Positions 44,957 through 53,285 of a stretch of 64,000 nucleotides of DNA are shown in pieces. The notes below the pieces were generated by a model that worked only from the letters and a program-made list of their open reading frames with translations, was not told the DNA's origin and searched no databases. Numbering within the stretch: position 1 is the stretch's first letter; each line of letters opens with the position of its first letter. The DNA comes from Anniella stebbinsi (lineage: Eukaryota; Chordata; Lepidosauria; Squamata; Anniellidae): assembly GCA_029215795.1 (NCBI GenBank), contig JARDYH010000001.1, positions 117,020,533-117,084,532 on the forward strand, written 5' to 3'. Position numbers and translations under genes: made by a program.

Positions 44957-46498
44957 TTAACTGTAAAAATACTGGGAGAATAAAAAGGTCTTCACCTGGC
45001 GACGAAAAGAGTACAAAGTAGGCGCCAGGCAAACCTCACTGGGGAGCTCATTCCACAGCCGGGGTGCCACAGCAGAGAAAGCCCTCCTCCTAGTGGCCAC
45101 CTGCCTCACTTCCTTTGGCAGGGGCTCACGGAGAAGGACCCCTGTAGATGATCTTAGGGTCCGGGCAGGTACATATGGGAGGAGGCGTTCCTTTAGATAA
45201 CCTGGCCCCAAGCCGTTTAGGGCTTTAAATGTTAGTACCAGCACTTTGAATTGGGCCCGGACCTGGATCGGCAGCCAGTGAAGTTGGAAAAGGACTGGCG
45301 TAATATGGTCTCGTTGGCCAGTCCCCATTAACAATCTGGCTGCCCTGTTTTGTACCAGCTGAAGTTTCCGGACTGTTTTCAAAGGCAGACCCACGTATGA
45401 CGCATTGCAGTAATCCAAACAAGAGGTTATGAGAGCATGGATAACTGTAGCTAGGCTATCTCTGTCCAGATAAGGGCGCAGTTGGTATATCAGCCTAAGC
45501 TGGTAAAAGGTGCTCTTTGCCACCGAGTTCACCTGTGCCTCAAGCGACAGTTCTGGATCCAAGAGCACCCCCAAACTACGGACCCGATCCTTTAGGGGGA
45601 GTGCAACCCCCTCCAGAACAGGGTGAACATCACCTCGCCGGACAGACGAACCACCCGCTAACAGTACCTCCGTCTTGTCTGGATTGAGTCTCAGTTTATT
45701 AGCCCTCATCCAGTCCATTACCGTGCTCAGGCACTGATTCAGAACAGCCACTGCCTCACCTGGGTTTGTTGAAAAGGAGAGGTAGAGCTGGGTGTCATCT
45801 GCATATTGGTGACATCTCAGCCTACATCTCCGGATAACCTCTCCCAGTGGCTTCATGTATATGTTAAACAGCATAGGGGATAAAATAGAGCCCTGTGGAA
45901 CCCCATGGCTTAAATGCCACGGCACAGAGCAATAATCCCCCAGCACCACCATCTGAAAATGGTCATCTAAGTAGGAGCGGAACCACTGCAGCGCAGTGCC
46001 TCCAACTCCCAGCCCAGACAACCTATCCAGAAGGATACCATGGTTGATGGTATCGAAAGCCGCTGAGAGGTCCAAGAGAACCAACAGGGTCGCACTCCCC
46101 CTGTCCCTCTCCCGGCAAAGGTCATCCCACAGGGCGACCAAGGCAGTTTCTGCTCCAAAACCAGGCCTGAAACCCGATTGAAATGGATCTAGATAATCCG
46201 TTTCATTCAAGAGTGTCTGGAGTTGTCCTGCAACCACCCGCTCAAGCACCTTGCCCAGGAAAGGAATGTTCGCCACCGGTCTATAGTTGTTAACATCTTC
46301 CAGGTCCAGGTTAGGCTTTTTCAGGAGTGGTCTGATTACCGCCTCTTTTAACAAGGCCGGCACCACTCCCTCTCTCGAGGCATTTACAACCTCCTGGACC
46401 CAGCTGGTGGTCCCATCCTTATTTGATGTAATTAGCCATGACGGGCAAGGGTCAAGCACACAAGTGGTCGACCGGACTTGGCCAAGCACCTTGTCCAC
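44957..46498 (-). CDS. L2 reverse transcriptase domain
   Basis: A 513-codon open frame encoding the reverse transcriptase and C-terminal part of an L2 LINE, which primes cDNA synthesis at a nicked target. Landmarks: NNYRPVANIPFLGKVLERVV; LLVLLDLSAAFDTINHGIL (motif A, catalytic Asp); HGVPQGSILSPMLFNIYM (motif B); CHQYADDTQLYLSF (motif C, YADD); NPDKTEVLLAG; then the C-terminal LWNELPSEV and KTFLFSQYFYS. There are no stops in the frame. It is separated from the endonuclease part by a frameshift near 46495, so the full protein is broken despite the intact catalytic core. Confidence 0.9.
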   Translation of the reverse strand: MDKVLGQVRSTTCVLDPCPSWLITSNKDGTTSWVQEVVNASREGVVPALLKEAVIRPLLKKPNLDLEDVNNYRPVANIPFLGKVLERVVAGQLQTLLNETDYLDPFQSGFRPGFGAETALVALWDDLCRERDRGSATLLVLLDLSAAFDTINHGILLDRLSGLGVGGTALQWFRSYLDDHFQMVVLGDYCSVPWHLSHGVPQGSILSPMLFNIYMKPLGEVIRRCRLRCHQYADDTQLYLSFSTNPGEAVAVLNQCLSTVMDWMRANKLRLNPDKTEVLLAGGSSVRRGDVHPVLEGVALPLKDRVRSLGVLLDPELSLEAQVNSVAKSTFYQLRLIYQLRPYLDRDSLATVIHALITSCLDYCNASYVGLPLKTVRKLQLVQNRAARLLMGTGQRDHITPVLFQLHWLPIQVRAQFKVLVLTFKALNGLGPGYLKERLLPYVPARTLRSSTGVLLREPLPKEVRQVATRRRAFSAVAPRLWNELPSEVCLAPTLYSFRRQVKTFLFSQYFYS

Positions 46499-46499
46499 A

Positions 46500-47735
46500 T
46501 CCTCAGTTTCAGTAACTGAAACTCATCCAATAAAACTGGACCAGACGGTGCTCTGAACACCTCTAGTAGCAGAGCTGCATTAAGCGTGGTGTCCAATTCA
46601 AGACGAATCTGAGCGACTTTATCTTCAAAGTGCCGTGCAAACTCGTCACAGCGTGCTACCGAGGGTTCCACCATCTCTCGCCCTGGCCCAGAGTGTAGCA
46701 GGCCACGAACCACCCGGAAAAGCTCCACTGGACGACACTGTGAAGATGCAATGCTGGTGGAGAAGAACTGTCTCTTCGCCACCCTCACCGCCACAGAGTA
46801 GGCTCGATAATGAGCTCTAGCCCGTGTCCGATCAGACTCAGCACGAGTTTTCCTCCACCTGCGTTCTAGCCGTCTCCCCTTTTGCTTCATTGCCCTCAGT
46901 TTAGGTGTAAACCAAAGAGCTGGCCGAGCTCTGCTCATAGGGAGAGGGCGCTTGGGTGCGATCGTGTCAACTGCCCAGGTCATCTCTGCATTCCACAGAG
47001 CGACCTGGGCTTCGACAGGAGCACCGGCCATATCAGCAGGAAAATCCCCCAGAGCCTTCTTGAATCCATTGGAGTCCATTAGCCTCCGGGGGCGGACCAT
47101 TTTAATAGGCCCCCCACCCTTGCAGAGGGGAAAGGATGCCAAAAGTCTAAACCTCAATAGAAAGTGATCCGACCATGACAAGGGGGTAGATGTTAGTTCC
47201 CCCACTTTCAGATCACCATCCTCCTGTCCACCCGAGAAAACCAGGTCAAGAGTATGTCCTTTTACATGCGTTGGGCCGATGACATGTTGAGACAGCCCCA
47301 TGGTTGTCATGGCAGCCATGAAGTCCTGAGCCGCTCCGGATGCAGGAGCCTCTGCATGGAAGTTGAGATCCCCCAGGACCACCATCCTGGGGGTCCTCAA
47401 CACCAGGTCCGAGACAACCTCCGTCAGCTCAGGCAGGGAGACTGTTGGGCAGCGGGGTGGGCGGTACACCAGCAGAATCCCTAATCTGTCTCGGGTACCC
47501 AACACAAAGTACAGACACTCAAGACCAGCACTCGAACGAACAGGAAGCCTAGAGAGGGAGATCGTATTTCTATAGACCACGGCAACCCCCCCTCCCCGGC
47601 CCTGAGGTCAGTACTGGTGCTGCACCGAGTACCCAGGGGGGCAAAGCTGAGTGAGAGTAACCCCTCCCAGTTCACCCACCCAGGTCTCAGTAATACATAC
47701 CAGGTCAGCCCCCTCATCCACAATCAAATCATGGA
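46500..47735 (-). pseudogene. L2 endonuclease and linker region
   Basis: Encodes the apurinic-like endonuclease of L2 ORF2: DLIVDEGADLVCITETWVG, then RGGGVAVVYRN, LLVYRPP, VVLGDLNFHAEAP, LDLVFSG, and SDHFLLRF (His catalytic motif). It continues into the linker up to the frameshift with the RT frame near 46495. One in-frame stop lies before PQGRGGG (near 47607), and the N-terminus is separated by the insertion at 47740-48072. The endonuclease is dead as a single protein. Confidence 0.85.
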
Positions 47736-47739
47736 TAAT

Positions 47740-48072
47740 AATATAATAATAATAACGATTTATTTCTTACCCGCCTCTCCATCTAGATCGAGGCGGGGAA
47801 CAACAGCATGATAAAATACATAAAACTAATTAAAACATGACAAATATTATTAAAACTGCATTAAAACATCCTAAAACATCATTAAAACATCCTAAAACAT
47901 CCTAAAAACATTCTAAAAATTACACTGGATATGCCTGCCGGAAGAGAACAGTCTTTATAGCTTTCTTAAATTCTAAAAGACTGTTAAGTTGACGAGTCTC
48001 CTCCGGCAGGTCATTCCACAGTCTGGGAGCGGCAGAAGAGAAGGTCCTCTGGGTAACAGTTGTCAGCCTAGT
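47740..48072 (-). mobile_element. 5'-truncated CR1/L2-like LINE 3' fragment inside L2
   Basis: The minus strand encodes RLTTVTQRTFSSAAPRLWND, LPEETRQLNSLLEFKKAIKT, VLFRQAYPV, then stop, 3' UTR and an AAT-type tail at 47738-47752. It sits between L2 codons for NKISLIQD and DLIVDEG. ATCCAAGAC and ATCCATGAT at its borders look like a 9-bp target duplication with two changes. Confidence 0.75.
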
Positions 48073-48073
48073 C

Positions 48074-48350
48074 TTGGATGAGGGAGATTTTATTTTGGAC
48101 CGACCTGGCATTCAGCAGCAGCAGCACCAACCCCGAGGGCAAGCTGGTAAGGCCACCAGGAACTACCTGGTTGGGGGAAGAACCAGAAAAGGGGATAGTT
48201 TTAAGGCAACTACCCCCTCTTCTCCTCATCTGGCCTGTTTCTCCCCCAACACCATACCTCCCCCTACCCGTGACCACAGTTATGTGGGCACCCCCTTGCC
48301 CCCTTGAGCTTCCCAGGCACATAGTCAAGATATACAAATAAAACAATAGT
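48074..48350 (-). pseudogene. L2 ORF2 N-terminal segment
   Basis: Reads GLVLLLLNARSVQNKISLIQ D, the start of the L2 endonuclease domain (LNARSVxNK), preceded by a Gly/Arg-rich leader. The domain continues beyond the inserted LINE fragment at 47735. Confidence 0.75.
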
Positions 48351-48594
48351 ATACAATTTCAATTTGCTGCTGGTTGCTGGTTTCAACAGGTACAGGCAGT
48401 AGGGTGACTTCTCTGTGCGACGCTAAGTGCGCGTCGCCGAGGCGCGCTGCCGAGGCGCTGCCTCTGGCACGCTTTGCCTTAAATAGGTACCTGTAATGGG
48501 GAGGAGTAGTTGGTTAGCCGATTGTAATGGCCATCAGTTGAGGGGGTAACAGCAGAAAGCATGCCTCTGCAGTGATGGTATGCCCAGGATAAAC

Positions 48595-49460
48595 CTAAAA
48601 TAATAGAACAACTTAGAGTTAATTTGGGAGAATTAGACCTGGGATGGTTGCAAGAAGCTCAATTATCCCATTTCCTCAGGGACACTAACACAAAGATACA
48701 TGCACTTAGAACTTTAACAGCATTAGAGCAAGTAATGTTAACGGTAGAGGAAGGAGGGAAGGGTATAGTATATTCAGTTTATGTTATATTAATAGATGCC
48801 CAGATGGGCACAATGGTGGGCTTGAGAAAAGTGTGGGAAGGAGATTTTGAAAGAGAAATAGATGATGCTAGATGGAATAAAATATGGAACAACAGACCAT
48901 TTAGATCAGTATCAGCCTCTATTTGGGAAACCTCTTTGAAAATACTGCATAGATGGTATCGAACACCAATACAACTAGCACATATTACTAAAATTTGCAA
49001 TCTCCTTTGTTGGAGAGGCTGCAAGATAAAAGGCACGTATTTTCACTTATGGTGGTCTTACTCACATATACAGAAATTCTGGAGATCAATACACAGAGAA
49101 ATAATGATTATTACTAGAGAAACAATTGTATATGATCCAGAATTGTTTTTATTATCAATATATAATGGACTTAATATTGGACTGAAATGTAAAGACTTAA
49201 TAATATTCTTGTTGACGCAGGCTCAGCATACAATTACACAACAGTGGAAAAAATTGGACAATTTGAATTTATCAGCATGGTATCGTAATATCTGGTCTGT
49301 GGCAATCTCTGAGAAAATAAATTATGACTTACTTCAAATTCAAGGAAAATTAGAGTCAACATTGTTCGAAGCTATATGGGGGAGATTCGTTCAATATGCA
49401 TTGCAACTGGAAGTACAACAATATATGCCTGCTTCAGCTCTGAGTATATGGACATTGTAA
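48595..49460 (+). pseudogene. L1 ORF2 C-terminal segment
   Basis: A 278-codon open stretch from 48624 with the L1 ORF2 tail: RWNKIWNNRPFRSVSASIWE, TSLKILHRWYRTPIQLAHI, CNLLCWRGCKIKGTYFHLWW, SYSHIQKFW. The zinc-knuckle-like C...C...H spacing (LCWRGCKIKGTYFHLWW) is present. The reverse transcriptase proper was lost by 5' truncation. The A-rich tail follows at 49764. Confidence 0.82.
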
Positions 49461-50394
49461 CGAAAAATGAAGGAAATATAGCACATTTATAATCTAGTTT
49501 AATTGTATATTTAGTTATGATTTTTCTTTTTTCTTTTTCCCTTCTTTGTTTCCTTTTTTAATTCTCTTTTACTTTGTTTTCTTTTTTATTTTTAATCCTT
49601 GTTCTCCTATCTACTTTGATTAAACTTCCTTCCCTCAAAAGTTGTATCAACCAATCTTTCTTTTTCTCTTCTCTTTACACTATATATAACTAAATAACTG
49701 TTGGTTTGATATCATTTTGTAGGGGATTGAGTGTACTTATTATCATTTCTTTGTATCACTTTAAATAAAATAAAATAAAATAAAAAAAATCTCTGAGGCA
49801 AAAGCACATCAACTTATCATCCCTTTCACCTTTCACCTGTATCATCCTTTTCACCTGAATAGCTGCTCTTTCACTCCTTCATTCGTTAGCGCTTCGGCTC
49901 CACTCCACCCCTTCTCTTTCTTCCTCCAGTCAGGTCCTGTCAGATGAGAACTTCAACCAGACCGCCTTTCTCCTGCGCAAAAATGGAACAACCCTTTAGT
50001 CTGGCTTTTTGGGGGCATCAAGGGAGTACAATTCTGTCCTTGCAGAGATTCAGGCCTTGTATGATTTAAAAAACAAAACAAAAACAACACTTTTGAGTCT
50101 GGGATGCAAGGTTTTGGTTTTATATTGAAGCTTCGAGCCGGCTGTTGGGAGATATTGCTTTTCCCTGCCAGAATCTGATGCAATCCATTCAAGCCCTCAG
50201 TTCCTTTAAAACTACATGGAGACTTAGGGCTCGTTAAATGCACTTAGGGAAAACAATCCAGACTTTTAGCATTCTAGGAAAGGCTGGGGAAGAGGCAGGG
50301 TGTCAGCAGGACAGGCACAGCATCATGTGAGTTCCATGCTGAAAATCCACACAGCAGGCATTGTGAGAGTGCACTAAATCACTTGTGTGATGGA

Positions 50395-50685
50395 GCTCTG
50401 TATCTTTAACAGTTGTATTGAAAAGGGAATTTCAGCAGGTGTCATTTGTATGCATACAGCACCTGGTGAAATTCCCTCTTCATCACAACAGTTAAAGCTG
50501 CAGGCGCTATACTAAAGTGACCAGTTACAAAAGAGGGCAGGGCTCCTGCAGCTTTAATTGTTGTGATGAAGAGGTAATTTCACCAGATGCTGCATGCATA
50601 CAAATGACACCTCCTGAAATTCCCTTTTTCTTTACCATTGTTAATGATAGAGGATTCTTATCCTCCTTTTCATAAGGTCACCCTA
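50395..50685. mobile_element. hAT-type MITE right part plus a second, inverted MITE
   Basis: 50395-50510 continues the MITE begun at 44401 (CTGTATCTTTAACAGTTGTA, GGAATTTCAGCAGGTGTCAT, CTTCATCACAACAGTTAAAG). 50513-50685 is a full-length inverted relative: starts AGTGACCAGTTACAAAAGAG and ends TCCTTTTCATAAGGTCACCCTA. Non-coding. Confidence 0.65.
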
Positions 50686-50689
50686 AAAA

Positions 50690-51230
50690 AGCTTCCCATG
50701 ACAAAGGACCTAACTCTGAAAAAAAAACCACCATTGAAATTGCATGGAGGGTAGAAAGTGTTTTCAGGTTTGCTAAATTCTCCACTAGCTTAGATGCCTC
50801 AGATCCAGCTGCGGGACATGCCATGCAACATAAGACAGCTAACAACAACACAAAAAAGCCAAGCAAATGCACACTGCTTCTGTACCTTTGTAACCACAAA
50901 CTGCCTAGCAGGGCTCCAGTGTGGAAATCTTAATCAAAAGGCACAGTTTAAAGGCTGTCCTGCTAAGGCATCAATATGCAAGAAATACCATAAAAGGGGA
51001 AATTTTGCCAGAATCTGTAGGTCTGCAGTTCATAGGGTGTCAGAAAGCCTTACTGATGAGGATGAAGTAGAGCATGTGGAATAACTTTCAGCCACAATCC
51101 TCAGCATCCCACAAAATCATTCCATGCCTCACTGCTTATTGCAAGTCAATGATCATGAGATAAAGGTGCTAGCAGACAGCTCATCATACACCATTATTTC
51201 TTCAGATTCAGATTCTATAGTATTTGCTGC
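50690..51230 (+). pseudogene. Ty3/Gypsy gag C-terminus and protease start
   Basis: Gag resumes with MTKDLTLKKKTTIEIAWRVE and SVFRFAKFSTSLDASDPAA, then a degenerate CCHC knuckle, CPAKASICKKYHKRGNFARI C. Protease coding follows: HCLLQVNDHEIKVLADSSSY TIIS, where the catalytic Asp-Ser-Gly is represented by DSS. Stops and frameshifts are frequent. A LINE 3' tail interrupts at 51233. Confidence 0.7.
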
Positions 51231-51232
51231 CA

Positions 51233-51395
51233 ATAATAATAAAATAATAATCATAATCATAATAATATATTTATTTCTTACCTGCCTCTCCCTCCGGATC
51301 GAGGCAGGGAACAACATCAATACAAATAATATAAAATACATAAAACTGATTAAAAGCATATAAAATTAATAATTCCGGATATACAGCCAGAAGGA
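51233..51395 (-). mobile_element. LINE 3' tail inserted in the Gypsy protease region
   Basis: AAT/AATCAT repeats joined to TTTATTTCTTACCTGCCTCT and CGGATCGAGGCAGGGAACAA, the same 3' end as at 29221 and 47743. Confidence 0.7.
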
Positions 51396-51399
51396 TGTG

Positions 51400-51610
51400 G
51401 TGGGTCTCTCATCGATACTGAAGGCTATTTCACAGCACATTTGAAATACAAAAATCACAGTACATGAGGAAAAGTGTACGTAGCCTGAAGAGGTGTTTCC
51501 ATATTAGGATGGAACCGTCAAAGATATTTTCAAAAGATACTAAATCCTAATAGCACGGAACCAGTCCTACACCCTACACTGAAGTCCCAATTGGAAATCT
51601 GAGAAGAAAA
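51400..51610 (+). pseudogene. Ty3/Gypsy protease to RT linker
   Basis: Shifted frames encode EGYFTAHLKYKNHST, then KVYVA, RGVSILGW and LNPNSTEPVLHPTL, the segment between protease and reverse transcriptase in vertebrate Gypsy elements (YVAKxGxSLLGW, LNPNSxEPVL). No reverse-transcriptase motifs are recognisable further right. Confidence 0.6.
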
Positions 51611-53051
51611 CACAAACGTTTCCATATCCAAAGACTGATCTCAGCAACAACAATTCTGTGAGATGAAATACTTCTTAGCTTTATGTGAAAATGGAACTGC
51701 ATCATTTCATTATCTTCTACTTACCACAAGATGTCACTGTTTTACCAAAATAGCTTCATGCTGCAGGCCATTTTACAAGCATGACTTTTTCTGGTATTTT
51801 TACAGCTTCTTTAAAGCATATGCAGATGAATTATATAGTTTTAGCTGCAATAGAAATGGAGAAGATGGCAAACTGTCAAGGACCAAATCAAAAGGATGTC
51901 TTTGTGACACCTCATAATATACCAAAGGAGAATTACAAAGTACCGGTTTTGATCTTCGCGTGGAGGCATTCCGGATCATCATACCCAAGAAATTTGGTTC
52001 TCTCAGGTTTTCCCTACATTTCTCTCCTTCTTCTTGGATAAATACAGCATGTATAAAAACCTACCTTTCAGATAAATGTCAGCTTTGTGGGAAACATATT
52101 TATTGCCTTCCTCTGTTCCAGATGGGGATGGGTGTCTTGTCTTTTCCCCAAAAGCATAAATGACATTATGTTGATATTTTGATGCACTTTGTGACACTGC
52201 AGTATTGCATGCCCTTGGCATTGCCTAATAAAGATGCTGAGAAGGATGGATGGTGTATTTTTTATTGATCAGTGTTAAGTACAAGACAAAAGTAGCCATT
52301 AAGTTGTATGGCATAAGCATAATATTTAAAAGTTTGTTCTGTATAAATCAATGTCGTTGAGTTCTTGTCCACAAACAGCCACCAAAGTAGGCTTTTCGTG
52401 ACATGGGGGTCAGAACTTTGGGCTGTGGTACTTTCTTAATTTTGAATGGGAACTGATGCATATAAACACCCATGTGAGTAGGCTTCACTTATATGTTTGG
52501 TCTGCCAAAGAAAAGTAAACCTATATGCTGGGGCCATTTGTGAACTAGGCCATTCTTGCAATAAGTTGTCATTTATTTGTTACATTTATATTCCACCTTT
52601 TCCTCCAAGGAACCCAAGGTGGCATACATCCTCCTCCTCCATTGCGATATCAAGGGGGTTTCTATGATCAGGAGTATAGGGCCTTATACAGAATTCCCAC
52701 AGAATACAGATACAGAGATTTTCTGTGAAAGGCTCTTTAGGAGATCTCAAATTCCTTTATACTTACTAGGGCTGTGCAAGCCTCGGCCTCAGATTCAGAA
52801 ATCCAAGGCCTTGGCTGCTATTTTATGGCTTAACCACCATTTTAAGATAAAAATGCCATTTTAAAGAACAGCCCTAGGACTCTGTAATGGGGAAACAGCC
52901 TTCTTATAACAATACAGCACAGCTCCCAACCACCACAAAAAATTCTGTGAACTCCAGCAGTTTAAATAACTGTCAGTCAGTGGCCAGCAGTACCCACTGC
53001 AGGTACTGGCAAAAATAAGAGAAGAAATAGAAAGGGAGGCAGTCACACTAT
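51611..53051. other. Stretch without recognised gene
   Basis: No host exon. 52565-52640 is an antisense LINE/SINE 3' end (TTTATATTCCACCTTTTCCT, CCAAGGAACCCAAGGTGG). 52764-52876 starts TAGGGCTGTGCAAGCC and ends GAACAGCCCTA, possibly a tiny TIR element. 51650-52240 might contain a decayed Gypsy 3' end, but I cannot show this. Confidence 0.35.
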
Positions 53052-53272
53052 GGCTCAATTCAGACGACACAATAAACAACTGGTGTGGGGGAAACAATCG
53101 TCAGTTGTTTTGACTATTGTGTCATCCAAATGCTGCCATAGTCAACTCAGCGCTGATCCTCATCCACACCACAGTTGATTATTTATTACCATGTTGTGTG
53201 GGGAGTGCCCCCTAGGGTTAGGGTTAGGGTTAGTCAACCCACCATTGACTATTGTGTCATCTGAATTGAGCC
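53052..53272. mobile_element. Short TIR element with telomere-like repeats
   Basis: Ends GGCTCAATTCAGACGACACA and TGTGTCATCTGAATTGAGCC are inverted; TAT flanks both sides. It is distantly related to 16174-16714 (shared TTGTGTGGGGAGT and TCAACCCACCATTGACTA). TAGGGTTAGGGTTAGGGTTAG lies at 53213-53233. Confidence 0.6.
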
Positions 53273-53285
53273 TATATGTTAAAAG

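Larger units (their letters stand above)
44715..48590 (-). mobile_element. Near full-length L2 LINE, antisense, nested in L1
   Basis: The 3' end (left) has the TTTATTTATTTATTTATT tail and the GCCTCATAGCCGAAGCTCTC motif also seen at 34050. ORF2 runs leftward from about 48346, with an insertion at 47740-48072. The putative 5' UTR reaches about 48590, including a CpG-rich GTGCGCGTCGCCGAGGCGCG stretch. The exact 5' end is uncertain. Confidence 0.8.
44509..49788 (+). mobile_element. 5'-truncated L1, split by L2
   Basis: L1 sequence is present at about 44509-44710 and 48595-49788. The left part encodes NPYTKTIFTIWKKWKSKLSP, then WSPLTPIQSYPG, and the right part the C-terminus of ORF2. It ends in an (AAAAT)n-like tail at 49764-49788. 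ATCTCTGAGGCAAAAG occurs at 44493-44508 and again at 49789-49804, a perfect 16-bp target duplication that proves both parts belong to one insertion. Confidence 0.88.
44438..50394. mobile_element. TIR element carrying the L1 nest
   Basis: The element proper is 44438-44508 plus 49805-50394. Ends GACCTCCATCACAC and GTGTGATGGA are inverted. CTCCTGT before and CTCTGT after look like a slightly diverged short target duplication inside the MITE. The interior right part (49805-50390) has no coding sequence I can identify. The whole interval is enlarged by the L1/L2 insertions. Confidence 0.45.
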
